Positions 1-9,139 of a stretch of 64,000 bases of DNA are shown one piece after another. The translations under genes were made by a program, and so were the position numbers. A model generated the notes under the pieces. It was not told the DNA's origin. It saw nothing but the letters and a program-made list of their open reading frames with translations, and did not search any database. Source of the stretch: Microcaldota archaeon. Its GTDB lineage: Archaea; Micrarchaeota; Micrarchaeia; Micrarchaeales; CABMGC01. Positions within the stretch are counted from its first letter, which is position 1; the number at the start of each line of letters is the position of its first letter. The DNA is taken from NCBI GenBank assembly GCA_021818925.1, contig JAKASU010000001.1, forward strand, positions 359,972 to 423,971, in the 5' to 3' direction.

Positions 1-261
1 GAGGCGCTCGTTCTTGAAGGCCATGCCTATCATGAGTATTATAGTTGCAATGAGGAACGCGAGCGTCACCGCTATGAAGCCTATGGGCTCCCACTTCGCC
101 CACACCTGAGCCGTCGCCTGGTTTATCTGGCTGCAGTACCATGGCGCGAGAGCGTTTGCGGTTCCGGTGGGCGCGCACTCGGAGACGGACTGCGCGGACA
201 CGCCGTGCATCGCAACCGCTAGAAGCAGGAGGCAAAGCGCAATTCTGGTTGTGGTTTTCAT
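1..261 (-). CDS. Secreted/membrane protein, N-terminal part, likely sixth member of the VirB6-like array
   Basis: The 87 visible residues start at an ATG (259-261) and run off the left edge of the window, so the 3' end is missing. They show a cleavable-looking signal peptide ending near the residues VSAQ, a short Cys-containing exported stretch, then a long membrane segment (IGFIAVTLAFLIATIILMIG) followed by a charged loop (FKNERL). That order, signal peptide then membrane segment then basic loop, is the same as in the five genes upstream. Only 7 bp separate it from the upstream gene, so it is the last visible gene of the operon. Function is inferred from neighbours only. Confidence 0.6.
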   Translation of the reverse strand, partial: MKTTTRIALCLLLLAVAMHGVSAQSVSECAPTGTANALAPWYCSQINQATAQVWAKWEPIGFIAVTLAFLIATIILMIGMAFKNERL

Positions 262-268
262 GCTAGCA

Positions 269-1315
269 CTATATCAGGTTTGTCAGCAGAGACATGAAGC
301 TCATCCTCTCGCCGACAGCGCGCGAGAAGTCGGCCACGAACACGTCTATGATTATGAAATTGAGTAAAGGTATTATCGTAAGGCCTACTGCTATAAGCCC
401 CATGAAGGTAAGGAAACTTTCGAGCCATCCCGCGAATGCGCCGCCAAACGGGGATACGGCGAAGAGCGCTGTCAGCGCTATGGCGAAAACTCCGGCTATC
501 GCAGTTGCGAGAGAGGACGCCGAGAAGATCACTGAGTTTGCATCAAGGCCCACGTTTATGTAGCCGTAGGTGAGGTTGACCATGAGCGGGAAGAGTATGC
601 CGAATCCTATTCCGAAGGCTATCATCGCGCCACCGAACGAGCGCGTTATCACGAACATACGCGCTATCAGGCCTACGCTCATGAAGAGCGAGAAGAGGAG
701 AAGCGCGGCTGCGAGCATGAGAAGCTGTACCTGTGAAAGGACGAAAGCGAAGTAAAGGACATCGAGCATGTATCCGGTAAGTGTGCTGAACGCGCTCGGG
801 GGCTGGAGGAGTATGGAGCCTCCAAGGCCAGGTATGCCCGTTGTTCCTTGTATCGCCTTGCCAGCGTTTATCATTATCTGCGGCACTATAGAGAGCCTTA
901 GGCCTATGTAGTAGATGAGTTGGTTGAGGTTCAGCAGCTGCTGGTTGAAGTTGTGCATGTTGCATATCGCCAATGAGAAGAAGTCGCTGGACGGCAACGA
1001 GGGCGGAAGGCACTCTACAGGCACGAGCCCCGCCGCGCTGAATATCTGCTGGAAGTTGAGAGAGAAGAGGAACGAGACTATGAAGAGGAAGAGTATGACT
1101 GTTATAAGAGAGAGCATTATCTCGTAGGACTTGATCTTCACCCAGACGCGCATGCTCTCCCTGCCGACGAACTGGCTGAACATGTACATGAGCGAAAGTA
1201 TGCCTATCATCGCCACTGCGGCGATGACCACTATCGGGAACCACAGGATCATCGGTGAGGTGATATAGCTCGCTACGCTGCTGCTTGCGAGCAGTATGCC
1301 TGGTTGTGCAATCAT
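269..1315 (-). CDS. Polytopic membrane protein, VirB6/TrbL-like paralogue 5
   Basis: This 348-residue protein has about seven hydrophobic segments. Two blocks recur in the neighbouring genes. The first is a charged loop followed by a membrane helix (WVKIKSYEIMLSLI, about residues 57-70). The second is GLIARMFVITRSFGGAMIA about two thirds along, followed by a hydrophobic stretch with a conserved proline. The C-terminus ends in a hydrophobic SLLTNLI like its paralogues. It starts at an ATG 1 bp from the stop of the upstream gene, so it is co-transcribed. Large polytopic proteins next to a VirB2-like pilin fit the VirB6/TrbL/CedA role of a secretion-channel subunit. That is inference; I see no direct family motif. 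Confidence 0.65.
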   Translation of the reverse strand: MIAQPGILLASSSVASYITSPMILWFPIVVIAAVAMIGILSLMYMFSQFVGRESMRVWVKIKSYEIMLSLITVILFLFIVSFLFSLNFQQIFSAAGLVPVECLPPSLPSSDFFSLAICNMHNFNQQLLNLNQLIYYIGLRLSIVPQIMINAGKAIQGTTGIPGLGGSILLQPPSAFSTLTGYMLDVLYFAFVLSQVQLLMLAAALLLFSLFMSVGLIARMFVITRSFGGAMIAFGIGFGILFPLMVNLTYGYINVGLDANSVIFSASSLATAIAGVFAIALTALFAVSPFGGAFAGWLESFLTFMGLIAVGLTIIPLLNFIIIDVFVADFSRAVGERMSFMSLLTNLI

Positions 1316-1316
1316 A

Positions 1317-2411
1317 TCATATCACCTTGCTCAGCAGCTTCTTTGACTGCAACGACGGCGAGCCGAGCATGTCGCCGAGGGCCTCCATCAGGTCGAGCGA
1401 GATTATCAAAGAGATTATGAGTCCGAGAAGCTGTATTGCCAGGAACGTCGCCTGGCTTGCGAAGCCGCCTATCTCCGCGTAGAGCGGGTTGCCGAAGACA
1501 GAGCTCAGCGGCATCACAGTAAGCAGTGACTGCAGTGAGAATCCTGCGCCGGAGAGCGAACCGAGTGAGAGGGGCTTGAACTGCGAGCTTATGTAGGCGG
1601 AGAACGGGTAGAGCAGCGAGGGGAAGACTATGTAGAAGGCTATGAAAAGCGCGAGCATGGAACCGCCTGCGGCCCTTGTCCACGGGAAGGAGCGCAGCAG
1701 TACTCCGACATACAGGAATACGGGGAACAGGAAGTAGACGAGATAGAGCAGCAGCGGTATGGAGACGAAGACGCCGATCATCAGCATGAAGAAGCTGACC
1801 TGGGTGCCCATCATCGTCACCACCGGCTGTATCCCCGCGAGCGGAGAGAATGAGAAGCCGAAGTAGTTTGGTTCAAGGGCGATATTGAAGCTCTGCAGGC
1901 CTGCAAGCACTCCCTGCACTGCCGCGGTTGATACGACATCCGGAATCACGCTCGCCACTCCTGTGTTTATGTAGTTGTTGCACAGCCCCAGATAGAGCGC
2001 AGGGACGTTAGAGGGTATTACCGAGTTGGGCGTCAGCGCAGAGAGCCCTACGGAACTTATCGAGGCCAGGAATGACACCGCGCCGTTGGCAAACGCTAGT
2101 CCCGAGGCTATAGCTCCGATTATGATCAGGTTGAACGCGCTCTCCAGAGCCTCTGCCCTTGTGAACTTCTTCAGCGAGTCTATCCCGAACCCGTATCCGA
2201 ATGCGTAGGCTATGCCCAAGCACATCAGAACGAGCAGGACAAGGAGCAGAGAGATGCTTATCAGTCCGCCGTATGTGGTCGCGCTTGCTAGGCTCTTGTC
2301 CAGGCTTGAGCCTGCATAGAGGTCGGGGCAGAAGTTGCCGAATAGTTGGGCGTTCACAGTGCTGAAGAGCACGAAAGCCGCAATCAGGTACGTGATTCTC
2401 ATGTTTGCCAC
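1317..2411 (-). CDS. Polytopic membrane protein, VirB6/TrbL-like paralogue 4
   Basis: This 364-residue protein begins with a signal peptide (RITYLIAAFVLF...VNAQ), then a cysteine-containing exported stretch and about seven membrane segments. It repeats the array pattern: a basic loop with a glutamate before the second helix (KKFTRAEALESAFNLI) and the block GVLLRSFPWTRAAGGSMLA before a hydrophobic run ending in a proline. The start may be the GTG at 2411 or the ATG at 2402; both leave the signal peptide intact. It follows the upstream stop by 4 bp, which indicates one operon. It probably arose by tandem duplication with its neighbours; a transport-channel role is inferred. Confidence 0.65.
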   Translation of the reverse strand: MANMRITYLIAAFVLFSTVNAQLFGNFCPDLYAGSSLDKSLASATTYGGLISISLLLVLLVLMCLGIAYAFGYGFGIDSLKKFTRAEALESAFNLIIIGAIASGLAFANGAVSFLASISSVGLSALTPNSVIPSNVPALYLGLCNNYINTGVASVIPDVVSTAAVQGVLAGLQSFNIALEPNYFGFSFSPLAGIQPVVTMMGTQVSFFMLMIGVFVSIPLLLYLVYFLFPVFLYVGVLLRSFPWTRAAGGSMLALFIAFYIVFPSLLYPFSAYISSQFKPLSLGSLSGAGFSLQSLLTVMPLSSVFGNPLYAEIGGFASQATFLAIQLLGLIISLIISLDLMEALGDMLGSPSLQSKKLLSKVI

Positions 2412-2415
2412 ATCG

Positions 2416-4059
2416 TCATATCAGGTTGCTCAGCCCCAGTATGTCCTTGTCTCCTCCGAGCAGCGTGGAGAAGCCGCTCATCGCAGCGAGGGCCACGAGC
2501 ACGTTAATGAGCGGTATGATCACCCCGGCAACGAAGTTAACCCCATAGAGATTGGCGAGTGCAAGAGCCGAGTTGATTGCGTCGCTCGGGTTGCATGCGT
2601 ACTGCGTCGAACCCGCGAAGCCTACCGGGATGGGCAGCGTCGTCGGGTTTGCAGGAATGCCTGTGACGAGCGTGCCTATGGCCCCACTCAGGAAACCGTA
2701 ACCGGGTATGAGATAGAAGGCGGCAAAGATGCCCTCGTCGACCACCAGGTAGTCGGGCATGCAGCTGTAATACCGCAGCACGTTGGTGGCGCTGGGCAGC
2801 ACGAAGAAGTCTATGTTTGATCCGGCTGTGCCCTTACAGAGGTTTGACTGGGCTGAAGCTAGGGAAACGCAGCCGGAGGTATACGTGCCTGGATATCCGC
2901 AGACGTTCTCGAACACATAGTCGCCGCTGGTACACGAAGCGCCGGGAACTGTGTTGGCAGGCACATAGCCGTTCTGCATCGTGTTCGCTCCGTACACTAT
3001 CGCGTTGCCGCTGGCTGGCAGCTCGTAGAGCGGTATGCCAGGCAGGTTGCTCGAGCCGATGGGCCCTAGGCCAGGATTGGAGAACGCGCTGTACTCCATG
3101 CCAAGAAGTATCGGGTACACGAGGACGGCCGAGAGGCTTATCCCTATCAGCAGGCCTCCTATCTTCCTCGTGAAGAAGGTGGCCTGCATTATTATGCCGG
3201 CGGCGAGCAGATACGGCCAGATTAGAAGAAAGATCGTTATGAAGAGGAGCTGCATCAGCATTATGTAGAAGACAAGGACAGCTTCGGTCTGCGCAGACCC
3301 TATCAGGCTGGTTATCGCAGAGTAGCCCGCAAGAGGCTTGTAGTCGTAGGCGGTGCTGAAGCTCAGTTCCTGCGCGCCTGGAACCAGGCATTCCGGAGAC
3401 GGCGTGCAGACCACGCTGCGCGCTGTGAACTCCGACAGGAAGCCTATCCAGCCGGTGAAGACGTAGAACGCATTGAGGTTGTTGGCCGCTTGGTTTGTAA
3501 CATTGGCAAGTATCGCATAGCTGTAGAACAGCCCGTAGTCTATAGACGGGGTGAGGTCCGCACCAGACTGACCGTTTGCGAGCGATGAGATGCCGGAGCA
3601 TACGGCGTTTGCTGGGGTAGGTATCGCGTTGGCGGGGTTGCTGTCTCCGGCGGGCTGCGTCGAGCCGTGGCTGTTGAGCATGGTAAGCGGCGAAGACGCG
3701 AGCTGCGAGCACACACCGGTGCTAATGCTGTTCGGGGAGAGTAGTGGGACGAGAGAGAGCTGACCTGTGCCGACGAGCGTGAAGACGCCAATTATGATTA
3801 TGGTCACGACACCGGTTCCTACCGTCTGCCCCAGCTCGCCTATAGCGCCGGCCTTGATCTTGTTGCTGTTGAGGAGTGCGCCGATCATGTAGTAAACTGC
3901 AGATATGGCTATGCCGAAGAGGACGGCTATGAATATGACAGGAAGCCAGTTCTGGAATACTGCATAGTTGCTAATAAAGTTGGGCGCAGCTGCTGCGGCT
4001 ACGGAAGAGACCGCCGCAACGGCGATAAGGAACAGCGTCGTTCTCTCAATCCAGTTCAT
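2416..4059 (-). CDS. Polytopic membrane protein, VirB6/TrbL-like paralogue 3 (longest)
   Basis: At 547 residues this is the largest of the array. It has an N-terminal signal-like helix, about eight membrane segments and two long exported loops rich in Gly, Ser, Asn and Cys. One of these (about residues 360-420) carries several cysteines that could form disulphides outside the cell. The family block appears as GIIMQATFFTRKIGGLLIG, and the C-terminus as LLGGDKDILGLSNLI. Its stop is 4 bp from the next start and its own start touches the stop of the upstream gene. The enlarged exported loops set it apart from the other copies and may mark the surface-exposed or pilus-contacting subunit, which is inference. 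Confidence 0.65.
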   Translation of the reverse strand: MNWIERTTLFLIAVAAVSSVAAAAAPNFISNYAVFQNWLPVIFIAVLFGIAISAVYYMIGALLNSNKIKAGAIGELGQTVGTGVVTIIIIGVFTLVGTGQLSLVPLLSPNSISTGVCSQLASSPLTMLNSHGSTQPAGDSNPANAIPTPANAVCSGISSLANGQSGADLTPSIDYGLFYSYAILANVTNQAANNLNAFYVFTGWIGFLSEFTARSVVCTPSPECLVPGAQELSFSTAYDYKPLAGYSAITSLIGSAQTEAVLVFYIMLMQLLFITIFLLIWPYLLAAGIIMQATFFTRKIGGLLIGISLSAVLVYPILLGMEYSAFSNPGLGPIGSSNLPGIPLYELPASGNAIVYGANTMQNGYVPANTVPGASCTSGDYVFENVCGYPGTYTSGCVSLASAQSNLCKGTAGSNIDFFVLPSATNVLRYYSCMPDYLVVDEGIFAAFYLIPGYGFLSGAIGTLVTGIPANPTTLPIPVGFAGSTQYACNPSDAINSALALANLYGVNFVAGVIIPLINVLVALAAMSGFSTLLGGDKDILGLSNLI

Positions 4060-5259
4060 TCAATCACGCCAGAAACCTCCAGAGCCGAATACGTTTGCTA
4101 TTGCATCGAGGCCCTTCGCCAGTCCCGCTATGAAGCCTACAGTTATCGCCATGTCGACAGCTATCAGGAGTATGCTGACGAAGAAGTATGCAGCTACCGT
4201 CTCTCCATATCCTGCGGTTACGCCTGGCGCATTAAGCATTATGCCGATGAACTGGCCGAGGTTGTTGCCTATGGATCCGAAGTAGAAACTTGTCGGGAGG
4301 TTCAGGCCACCGAGGCCCGCAAGGTTAGGAACGTTGGAAGAATTTAGCGGCAGGGAGCTGCTGGAGCCGAAGAGGGAAGGCGATATCGAGTTGACCGAGT
4401 AGGCGGTGACGGAAGTGGTGAAAGGATATGATGTGCATGAGGTCTTCACCCCCAACCCGATGCCTATGCATCCGGCTATGTACGAATCCAGCACAATGGT
4501 CAATGGCAGGATGAAGTAGAAGCCTATCGCCAGAGCGAGTATCACGTTCGCGGTCTTCCTTATCTGAGGGCCCACGAACGAGAGCGACCTGAATATAAGT
4601 GCTATCGGGGCCATGACGGTCATGGCTCCTGCCTCAATTATAGGAAGCAGGATGAGAAGCATGAATAGGCTGCCGAACGACGCGGCGAGGAGGCCGCCGT
4701 ACACGGAGGTGAACACCCCTGCGTACTCGCCGAAGAGAGTGCCTATGTTTGTGGAGAACGTTACCTGCACCACTCCAGAGAGCAGCGACGGTGCTATTAT
4801 CTTGCTTACCTGGCTTATCCCCTGAATGAGCTGAAGGCCCTCGCTGAGCAGGAAGTAGGCAAGGTTGGCGACAACCGTATACTGTATCGATGCGTTATAG
4901 AGCGAGGTCAGCAGGTTGAGGCCGTTGACGAAAAGCAGGTTGCCAAGGTAGTTGTCGGCGGCGTTGAACAGGCCTGTGTAGCTGCTGTATCCTACGAGCA
5001 GGCCTCCGGCCTGGCACGCCGCGGCTGCGAAGAAGGTCAACACCGCTATTATTATCAGGCTTATGAACGCCTCGAATATTTCATAGCTCACCACTCCCTT
5101 CAGCCTCTCCCTTCTCCCTGCCGGGAAGAAGTTGCTGAGAGCGTAGACGAATCCGGCTATCGTGACGCTGAACAGCACGATCAGCGTGTTTATCCCTATC
5201 CAGTCGCTGTTGTTGACGGTCGCAAAACCGCAGGCCTGCACGAAAAGATTTGATATCAT
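4060..5259 (-). CDS. Polytopic membrane protein, VirB6/TrbL-like paralogue 2
   Basis: This 399-residue protein has an exported N-terminus with a cysteine, a first membrane helix, and then the basic loop and helix RRERLKGVVSYEIFEAFISL that recurs in the paralogues. Further on are APIALIFRSLSFVGPQIRK and a hydrophobic run with a conserved proline, which match the GLxxRxFxxxR block although the GG pair is missing. A Ser/Asn-rich exported loop lies near residues 280-320. It abuts the next gene with no gap. Family assignment rests on internal similarity to the neighbours. Confidence 0.65.
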   Translation of the reverse strand: MISNLFVQACGFATVNNSDWIGINTLIVLFSVTIAGFVYALSNFFPAGRRERLKGVVSYEIFEAFISLIIIAVLTFFAAAACQAGGLLVGYSSYTGLFNAADNYLGNLLFVNGLNLLTSLYNASIQYTVVANLAYFLLSEGLQLIQGISQVSKIIAPSLLSGVVQVTFSTNIGTLFGEYAGVFTSVYGGLLAASFGSLFMLLILLPIIEAGAMTVMAPIALIFRSLSFVGPQIRKTANVILALAIGFYFILPLTIVLDSYIAGCIGIGLGVKTSCTSYPFTTSVTAYSVNSISPSLFGSSSSLPLNSSNVPNLAGLGGLNLPTSFYFGSIGNNLGQFIGIMLNAPGVTAGYGETVAAYFFVSILLIAVDMAITVGFIAGLAKGLDAIANVFGSGGFWRD

Positions 5260-5263
5260 GCGA

Positions 5264-6376
5264 TCATGCGAGCTTAAGCTTGCCTCCGATGCTGAGCCTT
5301 ATGTCGCCGCCGAGCATGTGGGCTACGTTGCTGGTGATGGAGAATCCGATTCCAAGGTCAAGTATGAAAAGTATGAACTGCAGCACCACATAGGAGTTGT
5401 AGGCAAGTATCCCGTTGAGCGCCGGGAAGATTGTGTCGAAGCTCAGCAACGCCTCGCCTCCTGACGAGAATGTAGCAAGGACAGACTGCAGTATGCCGCA
5501 GATGATGCTTGAGTTGCACGAAGATGCCTGCGATTGGAAAACGCCGACCTGCAGCATCTGCGTCACAGGGTAGTTGAGCAGGATTAGGAGCGATGGATAT
5601 ATCACTGAGATCGCCAGCCCAACGGCCATGAGCGCGCCGCCTATGCCTCTGATGAAAGGGAACGCACGCATCACGAGGCCTATCGGTATCAGTATGGTCA
5701 GGCCCAAGACAAAGAGAAACGGCAGCATGTTGAGCTGTATCTGTATCAGCAGAGCCACAGGGAAAGCGATGAGCGTGATTGAGTCGCTCAGTATTGCCTG
5801 GAGCTGCCCTCCCGCACTGCCCTCGAGGAGGCTGTTCTGGTACGGCATCAGGGTGAAGCCCGACTCGAAGCCGACGAACGGTACGGGTATCGGCGCATAG
5901 GCGCTTATCTGCAGGCTGTCGAGCGCGCCGAATGAGGAGCTCAGCCCGAGCAGGTAGTTGAATGTGTCGCTGAGCTGTCCGCTTACGCTGGTGAGGTAGC
6001 CGCATGCGGCGTTGGTGAGCAGGTAGTTGGCGGGTATGCTTATGGGGCTAGAGCACGTGCCCGTGGACGGCACGAGCAGCAATGCCACGTTCGTTACGAT
6101 GGTTATTACCGCGAAGATCGAGACTATGAGCATAGCAGACTTGAATATCTCCCAGTACTCTTTCGCCAGCCAGTCTCCTATTCCCGTTTGCGGGAATATC
6201 TTAGAGAGGACGTAGCCGATCGCGACAACATCAAGCGAGACTGTCAGCGCAAGCAACGCGGTTGATATCGCGCTTGGAGGGATGGTGGGAGGAGGAAGCG
6301 GAAGGGACGGCGCCGCCCATGAGATTCTTGCGGTAAGGATAAGGGCGAGGAGCAGGAAGGGGATAAGTAGCCTCAT
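5264..6376 (-). CDS. Polytopic membrane protein, VirB6/TrbL-like paralogue 1, first gene of the array operon
   Basis: The open frame extends upstream to 7135, but the real start is the ATG at 6376. It begins a clear signal peptide (MRLLIPFLLLALILTA), and TATA-like sequence lies about 26 bp upstream. The 370-residue product has about seven membrane segments, the loop GDWLAKEYWEIFKSAMLI and the block GLVMRAFPFIRGIGGALMA, followed by IYPSLLILLNYP. A proline-rich exported stretch follows the signal peptide. It heads the array running to the left window edge with gaps of 0-7 bp. A VirB6/CedA-like channel role is inferred from topology and the nearby VirB2-like pilin. Confidence 0.7.
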   Translation of the reverse strand: MRLLIPFLLLALILTARISWAAPSLPLPPPTIPPSAISTALLALTVSLDVVAIGYVLSKIFPQTGIGDWLAKEYWEIFKSAMLIVSIFAVITIVTNVALLLVPSTGTCSSPISIPANYLLTNAACGYLTSVSGQLSDTFNYLLGLSSSFGALDSLQISAYAPIPVPFVGFESGFTLMPYQNSLLEGSAGGQLQAILSDSITLIAFPVALLIQIQLNMLPFLFVLGLTILIPIGLVMRAFPFIRGIGGALMAVGLAISVIYPSLLILLNYPVTQMLQVGVFQSQASSCNSSIICGILQSVLATFSSGGEALLSFDTIFPALNGILAYNSYVVLQFILFILDLGIGFSITSNVAHMLGGDIRLSIGGKLKLA

Positions 6377-6393
6377 GTGTCTCTTGCTATACT

Positions 6394-6416
6394 GATATAA
6401 AAATGTATAAATATCC
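6394..6416 (-). promoter_or_regulatory. TATA-box promoter of the VirB6-like array
   Basis: On the minus strand two overlapping A/T runs (ATTTATACATTTTTATATC) lie 20-40 bp before the ATG at 6376. The nearer one is centred about 25 bp upstream, the distance expected for a leaderless archaeal transcript. Confidence 0.5.
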
Positions 6417-6426
6417 TCGTTGGCTC

Positions 6427-7158
6427 TCAGTGCCTGAGTATCGCGAATCTCTTCATGTACGCCTCTGCCTGGAAGATGACGAAGTAGGGGAGTATGAAAA
6501 CGGAGTTTATGATAAGCATTATGTAGCTCGATATGAGCGTGCCTGTCGCGTGTATCACAACGTAGTCCACTATCGAGACCACGAAGGTGAGCACTATGAC
6601 CCACATGAGGAAGTACTGCGGAGAGCGGGACACGAGCTTCAGACTCTGGTTCAGCGCGGGGCCTATGCGCTTGTTCTCGATCACTATGGCGGTTGGCGCG
6701 TAGAAGATCGCCATGAAGAGGAAGAAGCCAACGACAGGGGTGAGTATGCCCTCCAGGCCGAGGAAGTATCCGAGTATGTTTACCAGGGTGAGTATGAACG
6801 TGTAGGCGAGGAGCACCGCGAAGACCCTGCCGGTGTACTTCTCCACCTCGTGCAGCACGCTTCCCGCATGCTTTGTAAACGTGCGCTCCGCCTTGACTAT
6901 GAGGCTTATCGCGACGAACGCGAAGCTCAGGAAGAGGAGCGACAGGAACGCCGACACGATTATTATCGCGATGCTGATTGCGTTGAGGTTGAGGAAGATG
7001 CTGGCGCTCCTGAGGAAGATGCCGCCGCTTGATACGTATGTTGGAAGCGGGGTCAGCGCCGGGATCAGAAACGCGATTATGAAAGGTATGGAGAAGAGGA
7101 GGACTAGCCTTATGTTCTTCGCATACGTCTCCCATGAATCCTCGAGAAGAGAGGCCAT
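6427..7158 (-). CDS. Six-helix membrane protein of unknown function
   Basis: The 243-residue product starts best at the ATG at 7158; an in-frame TTG at 7179 lies too close to the TATA-like TTTTTAATG (about 7184-7195). An amphipathic N-terminus (SLLEDSWETYAKN) precedes about six membrane helices, and a conserved-looking cytoplasmic stretch (ENKRIGPALNQSLKLVSR) sits between helices 4 and 5. Proteins with this amphipathic start and an ALxxSxxLV loop occur as uncharacterised multi-pass families in archaea. It lies between the channel-like array and the glycosyltransferase-like gene on the same strand, with its own promoter. I do not recognise the family. Confidence 0.6.
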   Translation of the reverse strand: MASLLEDSWETYAKNIRLVLLFSIPFIIAFLIPALTPLPTYVSSGGIFLRSASIFLNLNAISIAIIIVSAFLSLLFLSFAFVAISLIVKAERTFTKHAGSVLHEVEKYTGRVFAVLLAYTFILTLVNILGYFLGLEGILTPVVGFFLFMAIFYAPTAIVIENKRIGPALNQSLKLVSRSPQYFLMWVIVLTFVVSIVDYVVIHATGTLISSYIMLIINSVFILPYFVIFQAEAYMKRFAILRH

Positions 7159-7208
7159 GCCAATCGTTAGGAAATGCAAGTTAACATTAAAAAGGCGTTC
7201 GCAAACGG

Positions 7209-9110
7209 CTACGACGTCACGTTGAGGGCGCTTGGGGTGAGGTAGAGGTACTTGCCGTTGTAGACAAGGAGCGAGACGTACTCAATGGGCTTTGTGCTGT
7301 TGAACCAGCCTATGCGTGCCGTGATGTTGTACGTGCCAGATGCGCCGTTGAGCTGTATTTTGTTGACATTCACAAGGCACTGTATGTCGCCGTTGCACTG
7401 GGCGCTGGGCGAGATTATGCTGTCGTTTATCAGCCCTGCGAACCCTCCTCCGAAGCCGGTGTCAAGCGTTGACCCGAGAACGTACACCGTGTCGTTCCTT
7501 ATGTCGCTGTAGTGCAGCGTCGTCCTGTACACCGAGGACGCGTTGGCGCGATCTATGAACAGCGTTGTGTTCGAAGAGCTCATGTTGAAGCTCTGCACAA
7601 ACGAGGCGTGCGAAACGTAGATGACCGCTAAAAACAGGGCAGCGAAGGCTGCTATTGATGCATACGCGGCATGGCGTTTCCTGCTCCCCAGCCATTCCAT
7701 GAAGGCCCCCTGCTTCTCGTTTTCCCTCAGGCCAAGCGCGAATATCAGCAGGAATATGAAAGTTGCGTAATAGGCGTTTATCGAGTGCTGGAGGAGAAGG
7801 AATGGTATGACGCTGAATATCGGTATCAGCTTCTTCCTGTTCCAGAAGAGCAGCACGAGGGCCAGAGTCACCGCCGACATCTCGAAGAGCAGGGGATACG
7901 TGGGCAGCGGCAGGGGCAGGTACCGGATGAGTGAGAATCCGATCGCGGACGAGCCGCTCGGAAGCAGCAACGAGTTGAGCGGCGTGAACACCGCTCTGAA
8001 GTAAGCGGAGGGGGCGGTTATGATGAATGGCGCGTTTATCGCAAGGAAGACCGCCAGAGCTCCTGCCGACTTCTTCGCTCCCGCCTTCATGCCCTCGTTG
8101 TTCACCGAGTAGATCAGCAGGAGTATGACGGGAACCCAGAGCTCCTCCTGGATTGCGAGGCAGAGGCCGAGCGGTATCCACGAGTACCTGCTGCTCAGCC
8201 TCGCGTAAGCGACGATCAGCAGCGCAATCATCAGGAACGTTGTTATCGAGGCTATGTTCACAATCGCTATTATGAAGAAGGCGAGCATCGTCAGCCTTGG
8301 ATGAAGCAGCTCCTTGCTGTCAAGGCAGAACGCAAGCGCCATGAGCATCACGAATATGTAAACTGCTGCCTGCGCTGTTGAGTCGACGGCGCCGAGGTTC
8401 GCCATGGTGGGCGTGGAGAGGAAGTAGAATGGGGTGAACGCGAGCATGAAGAGCGCCGGATAATCGAGAACGCCAACTATCATGTTGCTGGTCGAGGTTG
8501 ACAGGCCGATGCTCGCGTTGTTGTAAAGTATGCGGGTGAAGGAGACGGTGTACGGGTTGATGCCGTGCAGCATCGCGGTAACGCTCTGCATGACCAACAG
8601 CTCCTCGTCATCTATCGAGAAGTTCTTCACCAGGAACTTCGAGGCGTAGTACAGCACCAGTATGAGGAACGTGGCGAGGATGAAGAGGAACGCCGCCTTC
8701 CTGTTTCCCTTCGAGTAGAAGTACGAGCCCAGGTATGAGAGGAAGAAAAGGGGAAGGAAGACGGTGAAGAGTATGCCGAATGTCTGGAAGTACTTGAGCA
8801 GGAAGAGCTCGAGCGTGAACGCGAGCGGGCCGTTGAGCACGTAGACTGATACGAATGCGACGACGATCAGCGCGAACACGGAATGCATCAGAACGCTTGT
8901 CGCCTTGCTTGCGCGCTTGGGTCTGGGCCCGGTGAACCTGAGCACGTACGCTATAGCGAATGAGAGGAAGAGGAGCGTGATCAGCAGGTTGAGAACGAGC
9001 ACGCTATTGGATACGTACGAGAATATGGCTGAGAACGAGTTCGCCACTAGGAGGATTATGGCTGCGACAAAGAGCTCAAGGTAGTGAACCTGAAGGCGGG
9101 TGACCTTCAT
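7209..9110 (-). CDS. Polytopic GT-C-like glycosyltransferase (mannosyltransferase-type)
   Basis: This 633-residue protein has about thirteen membrane helices followed by an exported C-terminal domain of roughly 130 residues. After the fourth helix there is an acidic loop (SIDDEELLVMQSV) followed by HGINPYT. This arrangement of acidic residues in an outer loop and a G-x-NPY motif is typical of GT-C enzymes such as the GT87 group, which move sugars from polyprenyl-phosphate donors outside the membrane. A TATA-like TTTAAAAGG about 25 bp upstream supports a leaderless ATG at 9110. A role in glycosylating pilin or other surface proteins is an inference from its position; many neighbours carry N-x-S/T sites. 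Confidence 0.6.
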   Translation of the reverse strand: MKVTRLQVHYLELFVAAIILLVANSFSAIFSYVSNSVLVLNLLITLLFLSFAIAYVLRFTGPRPKRASKATSVLMHSVFALIVVAFVSVYVLNGPLAFTLELFLLKYFQTFGILFTVFLPLFFLSYLGSYFYSKGNRKAAFLFILATFLILVLYYASKFLVKNFSIDDEELLVMQSVTAMLHGINPYTVSFTRILYNNASIGLSTSTSNMIVGVLDYPALFMLAFTPFYFLSTPTMANLGAVDSTAQAAVYIFVMLMALAFCLDSKELLHPRLTMLAFFIIAIVNIASITTFLMIALLIVAYARLSSRYSWIPLGLCLAIQEELWVPVILLLIYSVNNEGMKAGAKKSAGALAVFLAINAPFIITAPSAYFRAVFTPLNSLLLPSGSSAIGFSLIRYLPLPLPTYPLLFEMSAVTLALVLLFWNRKKLIPIFSVIPFLLLQHSINAYYATFIFLLIFALGLRENEKQGAFMEWLGSRKRHAAYASIAAFAALFLAVIYVSHASFVQSFNMSSSNTTLFIDRANASSVYRTTLHYSDIRNDTVYVLGSTLDTGFGGGFAGLINDSIISPSAQCNGDIQCLVNVNKIQLNGASGTYNITARIGWFNSTKPIEYVSLLVYNGKYLYLTPSALNVTS

Positions 9111-9139
9111 GCGCTACCTTCTGCTCCAAGCCTTTTAAA

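Noticed and set aside
543-1244. Long open frames opposite or overlapping the membrane-protein genes in region 1-9500.
   Set aside because: They are rich in His, Arg and Pro, as shadows of hydrophobic genes in other frames are, and they lack start signals.
6377-7135. N-terminal extension of the membrane-protein frame 5264-7135.
   Set aside because: The part upstream of 6376 is antisense to the six-helix protein, has shadow-like composition, and a signal peptide starts exactly at 6376 after a TATA box.
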